DNA of 19,037 nucleotides from Poronia punctata (taxonomy: Eukaryota; Ascomycota; Sordariomycetes; Xylariales; Xylariaceae), in contig MU401882.1 in NCBI GenBank assembly GCA_022579005.1, forward strand, positions 1 through 19,037, written 5' to 3'. Numbering within the stretch: position 1 is the first letter of the stretch; each line of letters begins with the position of its first letter. The translations under genes were made by a program, and so were the position numbers. Below the pieces are notes generated by a model. That model saw nothing but the letters and a program-made list of their open reading frames with translations, did no database searches and was not told the DNA's origin. Shown piece after piece: positions 1-9,640 of the stretch.

Positions 1-264
1 ATAGCTAACTTTATTAAAAAAAGCTATAGCTAAATAGTAAAATTTAGTTTTTATAATAAAAAAAAAAGTTTACTTTATAATAAAAGTATTAAAAGCATAA
101 TAAACTACTTTAGCTAACGCTTTATTATAGCTTTTAGTATTGCTATTAAAAAAAGTAACTTACTTTAACTTAAATTAAAAAATATTGCTTATAATAAAAA
201 CGTATTAAAAAAGTACTTTTAAAAAAAAATTTAATATATTAAAGCAAGTTATTTATTAGCAAGT
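1..264 (+). mobile_element. Element C, left part: gag fragment of a Ty3/gypsy LTR retrotransposon, interrupted by element B
   Basis: This stretch aligns almost without gaps to the reverse complement of A 9838-10092, so it is the gag region of a same-family element in + orientation. It stops at the left LTR of element B, and the homology resumes at 15030 immediately after B. It runs off the window at base 1. It is very degraded: 36 of its first 240 bases are G or C, against 58 of 240 in A 9841-10080. No TpC, GpA, CpC or GpG occurs in 1-240, and no frame is open for any useful length. The coding strand is A-rich, and composition flips to T-rich at 265 where B (- strand) begins. The gag assignment rests on its position upstream of the CCHC-like segment, not on a recognised gag domain. 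Confidence 0.88.
260..264. repeat. Target site duplication of element B, left copy (CAAGT)
   Basis: CAAGT directly precedes the left LTR and recurs directly after the right LTR at 15025-15029. The uninterrupted version is visible in the related element A as CAAGC on its coding strand (+ positions 9829-9833), flanked by the same bases on both sides. This confirms a 5-bp staggered integration into element C. Confidence 0.93.
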
Positions 265-509
265 TATTGCAAATAAGTTATAAAGAGGCAAGGCTCTAAA
301 AGGTAACTTGATTTTATTGCTAGAAATTCTAAAGTAAAGAGAAAAAAAAAAAAAGCTTTTAAAATCTTATTAAGTGTGCAGGCCTATATATATATAAAAT
401 AATAGGGCTATAACTACTTATAGGTATAGGCCTTAGTATTTACTATTTAAAGGAGATAATAGCTATAAGCTACTTAATTAGCTATATTGCTATTAACTAA
501 TTTATAACT
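265..509 (-). repeat. Element B LTR, left copy (the 3' LTR of the element)
   Basis: This is a 245-bp direct repeat of 14779-15024. I aligned the two by eye and found 33 differences, all transitions, plus one 1-bp length difference in an A-run. Twenty-three of the changes are losses of C or G in this left copy, so it is the more mutated one. Its + strand start reads TATTGC where the right copy keeps TGTTGC, so the canonical TG end has become TA here. The other end is ATAACT in both copies, where ...CA would be expected. A TATATATATA stretch (about 385-395) could be the promoter TATA region. On the element's strand, an A-rich tract (510-520) lies just outside and may be the remnant of the polypurine tract. 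Confidence 0.95.
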
Positions 510-1639
510 ACTTTTTTTAAAAAAAATAACTTGTTCTAAGGCATAGTTTAGCTTTAAACTAGTATTTTTTAAGTTTTTAATTAATTGCTTTTTAACTAAA
601 AAAAGATTGCTTTAAGTATTTACTTATTTACTATAATAGTCTAGGCCTTTATACTATTGCGCTATAATATAGTTTTTTTATAATTAATTATATAAATTTA
701 ATATATAAAGTAGTTTTTATTACGCGTTTTTTTTGCAAATTTTCCGTATTTTGCTTTTTATAGTTATAGCTTTATTATTATTAACGTATAGCGTATTAAA
801 TTTATTTTAGTTAGCAGCTTATAACTATTTTTTAAGCTATTTAAGTAGTTTAGCAGCTTTTAAGTATGCTTTATAAAACTTTTTTAATAGCTTTGCACTA
901 TTTTTAAAGTTTTTTGCTATATACTATTTATTATTTATATTTTACTTTTTTTAGTATACTTTATATTATAGCTTATTATAGTATAGTTTTAATATTTATA
1001 TTTTTTTAACTATAAATTTTTTTTTACTTACTAGTTTTATTTATAAGCTTGCAAAATTTTTAAATTCTTGTCTTAGCAAAAAATTGTTTAAATACTTTTA
1101 TAAACAGTTAATATAAAACTTGTTAGTTACTTTTTATAATAAAAGTACTTTAAAAGTATAAGTATTTTTATTATAAGCTAGTATTTAAAACTTTTACTAG
1201 GTTATAAAATAGTTTAGCTTATTAAATAGTTAGTTAGTAAGCTAAAATTAGCGCTTTTTTAAAATAAATATAAAGTTTTTTATATTAAAGTTAAGGTTTT
1301 TTTAACTTTTATTTACTTGTTTTATTATACATTTTTATATTTATTAAAAGTTTGCTTTTATAGTATTAATATATTTTTAGATTTTTTAAGCGCGTTTTTA
1401 TATACTTTTATATAATTGCTATTTTTTAAAATATAAAGTTTTTAGTTTTTTTTTAATAGTTTTATTTTCTTAGTTAAAATAAAAAAGCATAAAAAAACTT
1501 ATTTTTATTTTATAAAGCAAAAGTCTAGTTAATTTATATAGTATAGCAGCTTATATATAGTTTATAGCTAGTATATATTTTAACTAATTATTTTAATAAT
1601 AGTTTATATATAGTTATAGTTATTAGTTTAAGTATTTAT
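510..1639 (-). pseudogene. Element B, 3' end of pol beyond the integrase core (degenerate)
   Basis: This is the stretch between the integrase core and the 3' LTR of B, where a Ty3/gypsy element carries the integrase C-terminal domain and sometimes a chromodomain. Every frame of the - strand is broken. Around 590-720 a - strand frame reads INYKKTIL*RNSIKA, which loosely resembles the Y-x(2-3)-TWEP end of a chromodomain. That resemblance is weak and I do not count it as an identification. No other domain could be recognised. The call rests mainly on position. Confidence 0.6.
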
Positions 1640-1900
1640 TTATTATTTTTGCTTATTTTACTATTTTATAATAACTTGCAAAAGCTAAGGTTTAAATAAT
1701 TCTTAATATTTTAGCTAGTTTGTTTATAAAAGCTAAAATAAATTAAAGTCTTTTATTAAATATAATTATAATTAAAAGTTTAAAAACTTTAAAAGGTTTT
1801 TTATAATATATTTAAGCTGCTTATTAAGTAGTAACCTTAGTAATATATAAAATAGTTTATATTTTTTTACTTAGTTTATTTACTATTACTATTATATTAT
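1640..1900 (-). pseudogene. Element B integrase catalytic core (relic)
   Basis: Integrase joins the retroelement cDNA to host DNA using a D,D(35),E core. On the - strand from 1898 down, the frame reads NIIVIVNKLSKK, matching the conserved strand around the first catalytic Asp of gypsy integrases. The Asp reads Asn (AAT, 1878-1880). It continues through TKVTT**AA*IYYKNLLKF, typical of the segment before the second Asp. Further downstream the frame becomes uncertain and may carry a frameshift, so the Glu region is not assigned. An HHCC zinc-binding domain should lie at about 1950-2400, but I could not read it with confidence. Stops are TAA/TAG as expected from CAA and TGG codons. Confidence 0.75.
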
Positions 1901-2479
1901 TATAACTATATTTATTTTTTAATATTTATTTAAAATTAATTACTAAGTAGCGCTATATATAATTTAATATTAGTAGTAGCGTTAACTTGCTTAATATTTT
2001 GTCTTTTAAGACTTTTACTAGCTAGTATTGTAAATAGTTAGCTATATACTTATTATAGTTTTTTTTTAATTTTAGCTATTAATAGCGCTTAGCTACTAAG
2101 CAGTAAGTTTTCTTTTTTTTAAAATACGCTGTAAGCATTTGTTTATATACTTTTATAATTAACTTTATATATAAGTATAGCAAGTCTAAAACTACTAGTT
2201 ATCTTTTATACGTTATTAACCTATTTTGCAACATTTATAAGTTTTTTATTTTTTTTACTATTATTTACGCTTTTTGCTAATATATTTATATTTTTAAGTT
2301 ATTTTTATTTTTATTTAATATTTTATTAATTAACTAAAAACCTATAAAGTTTTTTATTACTTTTTAAAGTTTAAATGCTAATATTTTAGTAAGTAAATTT
2401 TATATTTATAAACTAGTAAACTTAAATATTATAAGTTTAAAAAAAGTTATATAGCGTTGTTATTTTTTTTTTTTTTTTT

Positions 2480-2960
2480 ATAATACTATGTTTTTTTGCT
2501 TTTATAATAAAGCATTAGTAGCAACGTTTTTTTTGCTAGGTTTATAAGTAATTATAAAATTATATTTTATAAGTAGCGTAAACTATCTTGCTTACTATAA
2601 ATTAAAGCGTTGCTTAGTACTAAAATATTTTAAGGCCTTATAGTTTATAATTATTATAAATAGCTTTTTTTATTAATGTTTAATTAATTTTGCTTTTTAT
2701 TTTTTTAATACTAATACTACTGCTAGCATTTTTTTATTATAAATATTATAATTAAGCTTTGCGCTTTTTATAGTTTTAAAAAAAAAAGTTATAAAGTACT
2801 AAGTTTTATTGTTAAGTTATAGTTAAAATAGTATGCTAGCTATTACTTTATTTAAAGCGTTTATTTTTACCTTTATTAGCAAGTTATAATTAAAGTGCTA
2901 TAAAAGCAGTACTAATGTTAAGGTTTTTTTTAAACTTTAAAATGCTTTTTTATACTTTTT
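2480..2960 (-). pseudogene. Element B RNase H domain (relic)
   Basis: RNase H degrades the RNA strand of the RNA-DNA hybrid during retroelement replication. On the - strand, a frame reads LNYNIYNKKMLAVVLVLKK (ATG at 2729-2727). This corresponds to the conserved Y-D-x-x-D/E-K-E-x-L-A-V motif, here with D and E codons turned to N and K. It is followed by NYKALKYFSTKQ and by ITYKPSKKNVATNALL (ending about 2511), the equivalent of the Y-x-PGK-x-N-x-x-AD-x-LS motif that closes gypsy RNase H domains. The order directly after RT is the family norm. Several TAA/TAG codons interrupt the frame. Confidence 0.85.
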
Positions 2961-3099
2961 ACTTTAAAAAAATGTTATATTATAATATATTAAGGCTATT
3001 AGCAGCTTTGCTTTTTAATTATAGTTTTAAACAAATTTTTTATAAAAGTTATAAAATCTTAAAAAAAATTAAACTTTTTTTACTATTATAAAGGTAGCT

Positions 3100-3720
3100 T
3101 ACTTATAAACTATTTTAATTTTTATAAAGTTTATACTAATGTTTTTTAAGCTTATAATATATTTAAAAATTTTTATTTAAGTAACGTAAAATTTTAATTT
3201 TTTTAGGTTTGCTTAAAGTCTTGCTTTCTTTAGTTGCTATAGTACTTTTTTTACGTATTTTTTATGCTTTTTAATAGTATTAAAATATATTAATATATTG
3301 TTAATATATATATAATAAAAGTAGTTTAAATAGTTAAATAGCATATTATTAATATATTTTTAAAATATTAAAAGTTTGTTTATAAAGCTAAAAAGTAGCA
3401 CTTTATATTTATAAGCTTTATATTTAGTATAAAAAGTTATAAGGTTTTTAGTTTTTATAGCTATGTAAATATAATAAAATGCTTATTATATATTAATTTT
3501 TATAAAGATTTTTATATAAAAGATTTTTAAAAAAGTTTTTTTTATTAGTAATAGTAAGTAATAATCTTTTTTTGTTAAATTGTTTAATTTTTTATAGTTT
3601 ACGTAAAAGCGCAATTTTTTATAAGGTTTTTAAATAAATAAAACAGGTAAGGCTTATAAAGTATTACTTAGTTTTATAAATTTTTTTTTAAGTTAATTTA
3701 TAAGGTATTTTTATATTACT
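3100..3720 (-). pseudogene. Element B reverse transcriptase (relic, catalytic Asp pair lost)
   Basis: Reverse transcriptase copies the element RNA into cDNA. The - strand frame begins with a PVLFI*KP segment (Pro codon at 3647), then reads LRFYVNYKKLNNLTKKD, the fingers motif RFCVDYRxLN of gypsy elements. It is followed by IFIKINI**AFYYI (LDLxxAFH equivalent) and YINNILIYFN (YIDDILIYS equivalent). The catalytic YIDD box lies at 3297-3308 and reads YINN (TAT ATT AAC AAT). A connection segment near 3100-3190 resembles the LGYIIS and VKEVQSFLGF motifs of gypsy RT. Substitutions are those expected from G-to-A change: D to N, E to K, W or Q to stop. The family assignment is secure and the enzyme is inactive as read. 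Confidence 0.93.
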
Positions 3721-4328
3721 TTTAACTTATTTAGTAATATTTTATATAAAAGACTATATTTTAAGTTGTTAGCTAATTTTTTATTTATAAATTCTATTAA
3801 ATAGTCTACTTTTAAATAGCGTAAAAAGAGTTTATTTAAGTTAACTTTGCTAAAAGTGCGTAATAAAAAGTAGTATTTTAGTAAAATTACCTTAAAAGCT
3901 TGTTTTTTTAACTTTTTGCTTTTTTTATTAAAAAATTTTTTAGCCTTTTTTTTGTTAATAATAAAATTAATTTTTTTTATGCTAGTAATTTTAACTTTGC
4001 TTTTAGCTTAGCTAATATGCACTATTTTCTAAAAAGAGGATGCTATTAAAAAGCATATTTTAGTTTGTAGTTATTTTTTATACTAAGCAATGCTATCTTT
4101 TTGCATATAATATAGTTTTTAGGCGTTTAATAACTAGTTATTTAAAATATTTTTTTTTAATTTTTTTATTAGCTATAGTTAGCTATTAAGTTTGTTTAAG
4201 TTACTTGCTATCGACCTCTTTATTTTTTAAATGTTTATTTTAGTTAAGTTTTGGTTTTAGTATATTATAAGCTTTTAAGTTAGTTTAATTGTTTACTAAG
4301 TAAAGTTATTGTTTAAATAATAGCTTAT
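3721..4328 (-). pseudogene. Element B pol, segment between protease and RT (degenerate)
   Basis: This sequence lies just upstream of RT on the - strand, up to the point where element A inserted. A frame from about 3760 reads toward the RT start with spaced leucines and lysines (such as KNTL*INLKKNL*N). This matches the usual lead-in helix before the RT of gypsy polyproteins. The protease should lie here or just across the A insertion at 12307 onward, but no D-S/T-G motif could be read. The + strand is T-rich, like the rest of B. Confidence 0.55.
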
Positions 4329-4333
4329 ATTAG
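4329..4333. repeat. Target site duplication of element A, left copy (ATTAG)
   Basis: ATTAG abuts the left LTR of A and recurs right after the right LTR at 12302-12306. Removing A and one copy rejoins element B without any gap. Confidence 0.95.
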
Positions 4334-4532
4334 TGGTAAAGGGAACTATAGGGTAGTGTAGTAAATTCTATAGATTGATAATGTAAAAAGGAAGGAATTT
4401 AGCAAGGTTAGGTTAATTAGTTATTACTAACTAATTAACCTTAGTGCGCTAGTCTTTATTTAATTTAGCTATTTAATTTAAAGCTACGGGACTTTATTTT
4501 TATAATAGGTTTTTTTATAATACGTTGTATTA
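4334..4532 (-). repeat. Element A LTR, left copy (3' LTR of the element)
   Basis: This is a 199-bp direct repeat of 12103-12301 with no indel and 28 differences, all transitions. Its + strand keeps the TGG start that became TAA in the right copy. Both copies end in GTTGTATTA, where the final TA probably derives from CA. This copy has lost C at 12 positions and G at only 1, while the right copy has lost G at 13 and C at 2. A 30-bp perfect palindrome lies inside it and is unchanged between copies. Confidence 0.97.
4411..4440. repeat. Perfect inverted repeat inside element A LTR (left copy)
   Basis: Thirteen-base arms (GGTTAATTAGTTA and its exact complement) flank a TTAC loop. The same 30 bases are identical in the right LTR at 12180-12209. 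It lies within a 50-bp block free of differences between the LTRs. It contains no TpC, GpA, CpA or TpG, so most of it would not be a target for the mutation process seen here. It could fold as an RNA or cruciform hairpin. Any role in transcription end or integrase binding is a guess. Confidence 0.85.
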
Positions 4533-4689
4533 AGTGCTGGCTATATAAAGAAAGCAACGTTAACTTTAATAATTTTAAGTGCTAATTTGTTTATTTTTAT
4601 ACTTTTTTTATTTTTTTTGCTTTATAAGGTTTTCTTTGCTACTTGTAGTTAGTTTTATTAAGTATAACTTTTTCTATTTTTAGCTAACT
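4533..4689 (-). other. Element A 3' tail between chromodomain and LTR
   Basis: This is a short A-rich (on the - strand) stretch following the chromodomain. No coding motif was recognised. The bases next to the LTR on the - strand (AGCCAGCACT) are not purine-only, so no polypurine tract can be assigned with confidence. Confidence 0.5.
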
Positions 4690-4865
4690 TTTTAACCGGT
4701 TTTAATACTTTTAAATTAACTGCTTAGCGCTGCGTAGTTGCTATTTAAAGCGCTACTAGTTATTTTTGTAATTATAACTTTTTTATTTAACTAAGTATTA
4801 AAAGCTTTTTTTAAAGCGGTTTAGTTAGTAATTTAAAATAGTCTTAACTTTAAATAATTTACTAG
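4690..4865 (-). pseudogene. Element A chromodomain at the integrase C-terminus (relic)
   Basis: A - strand frame from about 4865 reads KLFKVKTILNY*LNRFKKSF, then *YLVK*KSYNYKNN, then AKQLI*KY*NRL near 4692. This is the chromodomain pattern: an F-x-V-E-x-I-L start, a YLVKWKGY core with W as stop and G as S, and a C-terminal helix. In other chromoviruses this domain reads heterochromatin marks such as H3K9 methylation and steers integration there. Here it is about 58 residues long, the usual size. The stops come from TGG and CAA/CAG codons. The assignment comes from motif reading, without a profile search. Confidence 0.85.
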
Positions 4866-5439
4866 CTTTTTTTAGGTCTAGTTAGTTGTTTTAAATCGGA
4901 CCTAGTGCTAGGACAAATTAATAAAACAGGTTTTTACCTTTTTGTTTAAAAAATAAGTAAGCTATAGATATAACTAGATATATTTTAAAGGTTTTTAGTA
5001 GATTAATTTTATAAGCTAGTTTTTTAATTTTTCTTTTTACTTTTTAAAGGCTAGCGCGTTATTAAAAATATTTTTAAAATAGTTAACTAAGTAAATAATA
5101 TTTATAATAAAGTTGAAAATAAACCTTGTTTTTTTTGCTAAATTTAATTAGTTTATGCTTTTAATTATAATATTGTTTAGCGTAAGTAGTAGCAAAGTTT
5201 ATAGCTAGTTTTGCGTCCTATTAGAGGTAGATTTAAAAAGTATTTAACTTGTTTAAATTTAATGCTATTAAGATTATTTTTTTTAACTATGTAATAATAT
5301 TGTTAAATTTAAGTAGTTAGAATTTAAATAGTAGTTTATAAGCAAAGGCCTTAATAGTTTTAAAGTAGCTACTATTTAGGTTTTACTACAATGCTAGTAA
5401 TAGTTTAGTTTATTTTTTTTTTAAGTGCTTAAAGCAAAA

Positions 5440-6060
5440 GTAATATATTGCTATTTTAACTGTTTAATTTTTTTGTTTTAAGGCTTTGTTTGTTTATAGA
5501 TAGTAAGCTGTTAATATTAGGAGTTTTGCGCTAAAATCTTTTTATAGCCTTTTTTAAAAGGCTAAAGTAAACTTTTAGTTTTAGTTTAAAATAATGCTTA
5601 ATAAGACGCCCTAGTTAGTTAGTAAGATTATTTAAGTAAATATAGCTACTTAGTTTTTAGTAGTATACTTTATATTACTAGGTATTAGCAATAATTATTT
5701 AAATATAATATAAATAGTTATTATTAAAGCATTAAAGTATTTGTAGCCTTTTAGTTTTTAAGGTAAGTTAGCTAATTTAACTTTTAAAAGCTTTATAATA
5801 AAGTTTATAGCTATAGTTTTTATAGGGCATAAATTTACTAGTTTTGTTGCTTAATAAAAACTATATAGCTTTTTTTATAAAGTTATACAAAGTTTATATA
5901 TATTGTAGTAATTAATATATTTTTTAACTAGCTTTGTTTTAAATTAAATTAAGTATTAGTTTAAGTCTTATAATATACGTTGTTTTTTAAAGTAATATTT
6001 ATTATTATATGCTATTGTTATAAACGTTGCTATTATACTTTTTAGTATATATAGCTTTTA
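5440..6060 (-). pseudogene. Element A integrase, HHCC and catalytic core (relic)
   Basis: Integrase inserts the cDNA into the genome. The HHCC zinc domain is visible near 5890-6000 on the - strand, where INYYNIYKLC stands for the C-x2-C part with Cys as Tyr. The core then reads KGYKYFNALIIT (from about 5751), IKYTTKN*VAIF and ILLTN*GVLLSIILN. It ends with AKLLILTAYYL*TNKALKQKN down to about 5470. These match the GYDAI-D-R, D-R-G-x-x-F and STAYHPQTDGQTE-x-N landmarks of Ty3/gypsy integrase in the correct order and spacing. The Asp codons read as Asn. Element C carries the same HHCC part at the window's right edge. Confidence 0.92.
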
Positions 6061-6299
6061 GTTTTTTTTTTAATTTATATTATAAATTAAACCTTTAGTA
6101 ACTTTAAATAAATAGCCGGGCTTTAAAAAATTTACAACGTTTTTATTATTATCCTAGATTTTTTGCAAAATTTAGTAATACTTTAAGTCTTTTTTATAGC
6201 TTTTTTAAAAAAATTTTTTTATTTTAAGATTTATAATAGCTATTATTTTGCTAACTAACTATACTTAGTTAAACGTAGGCTTTTTATTTAATTTAATTA

Positions 6300-6850
6300 C
6301 TTTGCTATTTTTGTTTACTTTATTAGTAACGTTTTAAAGTTAGCTTAGTACGTTTAAAATAAAGTTTAGTTGTTTTAAAAAGTAATAGGTTTATAAGCTA
6401 TATTAAAAAAAGTAAATTAACGCGTTAACTAGCCTTTTGTTTGCTTTATTTATTAAAGCAATATTAAGGCTAGTTTAGTTAAGTATTTTTTTAGTAGCTA
6501 AATAGTTTATTAATACTATTACTAGGTTATTTAAAGCTTTAATTATTGTTTTAAAGCGTTTATAGGCCTATATTACGTATACTACTTTTATTTTAAAAGG
6601 CTTATATTTTAACTTTAATTAAAATAGTAACTAGCTTAAAAACATAATAGGTTTTATTTAAGTGTTTAGAATAAATATACTAAGTTGCTACTTATAGCTT
6701 TTTTTAGTATAAAATAATATAATGCTAAATTTTTGTTTTAGCAAAGCGTTTACTTATATAAACAAGGTTTGTACTAGGTTATAATATCTAAAAATAGTAT
6801 GCTTGCAAATAAGGTTTTATATAGCTTAAAAAAATGTAAGTTTAGCTTTA
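6300..6850 (-). pseudogene. Element A RNase H domain (relic)
   Basis: On the - strand near 6660-6780, a frame reads LVYISKRFAKTKI*HYIILY*KKL. This corresponds to the VAYxSRxLxxxExxY-x-x-x-E-x-E-x-L motif of retroelement RNase H, with Glu codons turned to Lys. It lies between RT and integrase, as expected. The same segment is present in element C near 18110-18200. The catalytic aspartates could not be placed one by one. Confidence 0.72.
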
Positions 6851-6999
6851 GTAAGTTTAAAATAAGTTAATTAAATATAAGCTTAACGCTTTTTTAAATT
6901 ACTATTTAATACTTTCTTTTTTTTACGTTCTTTGTTTAATAAGACGGTCTTTTTTTTTTATAAAGGTTTTGCATATTAGGCGTAGTATAGTAATAATGT

Positions 7000-7700
7000 T
7001 TATAAAAATCCGCTATTATTAAAGTACTATTTTAAGGCTTTTAAGTTGTTTAAAAATGTAAGGTTTTTAAAGGCAGCTAACCTATGCTTAGTTGTTAACA
7101 TTTTAAAAAAGTTAACGCAAAAGCTTAATAGTTCTATAAAAAGGTATTTTAAAAACAACTTTTTAAGTAATATTAAAATTTGTTTTTATTTAAATAAGTT
7201 AAATACTTTTTATAAATGTTTTAGGTAACTAGCTTTATTATTTGAAAATATAACGATATTATTAATAAAAGCTTTATAAAACAACCTATATAGTTTTAAC
7301 GTTTGGTTTATAAAACGTTAAACATATGCTAGCAAGTTGCAAAATTTTATAAGTGCTACTATAAAGCGTTCTAGTCTTTATAGGCTTACTACTATAAATT
7401 AGTTTTGATAATCTAAATAGACTTTAAACTAGTAAAAAAAAGCTATAATATTTACTATAGTAACGTAGCGTTTTTTTTAAACTAATTTAATTATTTTTAA
7501 TTGCAAAAGTAATAAATAGTTATTAAGTATAGCTATTTTATTAAAAGCTTGAAAGTCTATTATAAGTTTAGTTTACGTACTTCTTTTTACTTATTAATAA
7601 GCAACAAATATTAAATAAGCAAAAGGGCTTAGTCCGTTTACCTATTTTATTTAACCTTGCTTATATAGCTTATTAAAGACCTTGTTAATAATTACTTAGT
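7000..7700 (-). pseudogene. Element A reverse transcriptase (relic, catalytic Asp pair lost)
   Basis: On the - strand from about 7690, the frame reads GLSPFAYLIFVAY, then IIDFQAFNKIAILNNYLLLLQ (7562-7501). This is the gypsy fingers motif, R-x-x-x-D-Y/F-R-A-L-N-K-x-x-x-x-N-x-YPLPL. Further on, near 7246-7272, it reads AFINNIVIFSNNKASY, the (Y/F)-I-D-D-I-V-I-F-S box with both Asp as Asn (codons AAT AAT, within 7258-7266). The palm segment between them is interrupted by many stops. A short + strand frame open across 7046-7228 is only the antisense shadow of this region. Confidence 0.93.
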
Positions 7701-8699
7701 TTTTAGCGCTAAAGGGGTAAGGTTAACTATTTAACTTTGTTTATTGCTAGTTATTTACTAAGGGTATTTTTATTTAGTTTTTTTTTAAAATATTAATAAT
7801 TCCTTAATTAGTTTAAATTTCTAGAAAATCTTTTAGAATTTAAATAATTTTGCTAGCAGCGGAATCTAGCTTAGCATATATAAACTGTTTATTAAGCCTA
7901 GCTATTTCCTTTGTTTTAAAAAGCTTTTAAATTCTTATAGTTAATAAAAATTTAATTACTTTAAGTTTAAAGTTACTTGTTTTTTTGTTTTTAGCTTAAT
8001 TAGTCTTAGTATTAAAAACTTTAATAATTTTTAGTTAAGTTATTATATTTTATACTTTTTTACTTAAAATAAGGTATTTTTTAGTAGCTAAAGCTGCGTA
8101 TATAAGTAGGTCCGGTATTTTAAAGGTAATTAAGCATTTAATAAAAATATTGTTAATAATATTTACTTTACTAGTTGCTTTAGCAAGTATAGGCATTTAT
8201 AATATTATAGCTGTTACTACTATAGCTTTTAAACATTTTTTTTAAGTAGCTTTTTATACTTTAATTTTAGTTTATTTATTAATAGTACCTACTTTTATAC
8301 CTTTTTTAACTTTTTTTAGCTTAAGTAACAAGTTAGTTATAATTATAGTGTTTAAAGTAGTTAATTTTATAAACAAAAAAATAGCGTTTTTATATGTTAA
8401 TTTAAAAATAAAATCTTAGTTTAATAGTAGCAATTTATATTAAGTTAAGGCTAACAAGGTTTTTTTTAGTTTTAATAGCACTTTATAAGCTAACATTACT
8501 TTTTAAACATAAGGGTATAACTTTAGTTAAATTATAAAAAAAGTATTAAAACCTTTTACTATGTTAAATATAATAGTTTAAGTTTTAAAGTCAATTTTAG
8601 CTTTATAAGTATTGCTAAAATCTGTTTTTAATAACATTTAAAGTTTTATAATTTTATTTAATACCTATGCAAATATTATAAATTTAACTTATTTATTTT

Positions 8700-8830
8700 T
8701 AAATTTGCTTATTTTTACTATATATATCTTTAAGGTAGCCTATTTAGTATACTTAACTTGTTTGCTACTAATACTTTAAACCTTGCCTAACTGTTTTTTA
8801 ATAATATATATAATTATATTTAATAGGTCG
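8700..8830 (-). pseudogene. Element A possible aspartic protease active site (relic)
   Basis: A - strand frame reads LLKNS*ARFKVLVANKLSIL, with Asn-Ser at 8790-8795. It resembles the L-(I/L)-D-S-G-A-x-x-N-F-I-S-x-x-x-A-x-x-L-x-(I/L) pattern of retroelement proteases, with Asp as Asn, but the Gly position is a TAG that G-to-A change alone would not give from a Gly codon. Element C has the same pattern (KNS*AKFKVLA, 16051-16083). Position between the CCHC-like segment and RT is right. The match is suggestive only. Confidence 0.45.
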
Positions 8831-9339
8831 TAGGTAATAATGTTGCAACCTGTTTTAGTATTAAAATAAATAGTTGTTTTTATAGATTTAGGCTTTATAT
8901 AAACTAGGATACGTAAGTAAAAGTATTAAAATTAATTAATAAGTTTTTTTATTTAAGTTTTTAAAAGGGTTATAATTTAAATACGTAGTTTTAAAATTTT
9001 TAATTTATTAAATTTAGCAAAATAAGTTTTGTTATTAAGTTTTTTATTTAGCTTTTTTTAATATTTTTTTAAATGCTTAAATAGTTAATTTTGTAACTTA
9101 AAGGATTAGTTATATTTTATGCAATTTTGCTTTAGTAACTTTAAAGTAAAGGTATTATAAGACTTTACTAGTTTTTAAGTACACTTTTAGCTATAGCGTT
9201 TTTTTTCTTTTAAGTTTAAAAATGTGCTGCTATAGTGCTTACAATGCGTATTATAGTTAATAACTATAAATACCTTATTTAACTTTAAATTTAAAAAGTT
9301 TTCTTTTAATAAGTTTGTTAGGCTTTTATTTAAGTTAAA

Positions 9340-9640
9340 TTTATAGTTTGACTTTTTTTTTTTTGCTAAGTTTAAATAATTTTTCTTTTTATTTTTATTT
9401 TTAAATTTGTTTTTGTTTTAAAGTCTATTTTTATTTTTTTTTTAATCTTTAAATTAGTATTTGTTTTTTTTATAATTATTTTTATAATAACTATAGTTGT
9501 TATAATTTTAACTTTTGTTGCAATTATAGCTCTTATTGCGTTTACTACTCCTATTACGTTTATTACGCCGGCAGCTTTTAGATTTATTATTGCTTTTGTT
9601 GTCTAATTAGTTTTTAAAAAAGTTATTTAGCTGCTTTGCC
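9340..9640 (-). pseudogene. Element A gag C-terminal tail with CCHC-like basic segment (relic)
   Basis: On the - strand this region is very A-rich and codes for Asn, Lys and Arg runs. A frame near 9481-9540 reads RNKSYNCNKS*NYNNYSYYK, which recalls a gag zinc knuckle C-x2-C-x4-H-x4-C. Only one Cys survives, and the other positions are Ser/Asn, which do not all follow from simple G-to-A change. The knuckle is therefore a likely guess rather than a clear read. A basic low-complexity Lys-Asn stretch (9360-9460) follows, and element C repeats it at 15371-15500. RNA binding and packaging would be the usual role of this part of gag. Confidence 0.5.

Noticed and set aside
590..720. Chromodomain at the end of element B pol
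   Set aside because: Only a short and loose similarity to the TWEP end could be read; the YLVKWKGY core is not visible.
4411..4440. Rho-independent terminator of a gene
   Set aside because: The stem is AT-rich, there is no T-run after it, and it lies in an LTR in a eukaryotic-type element.
7046..7228. 60-codon open frame on the + strand
   Set aside because: It lies antisense to the reverse transcriptase of element A, has no recognisable domain, and reads as Lys/Asn/Leu-rich AT-biased sequence. It is a chance open frame.
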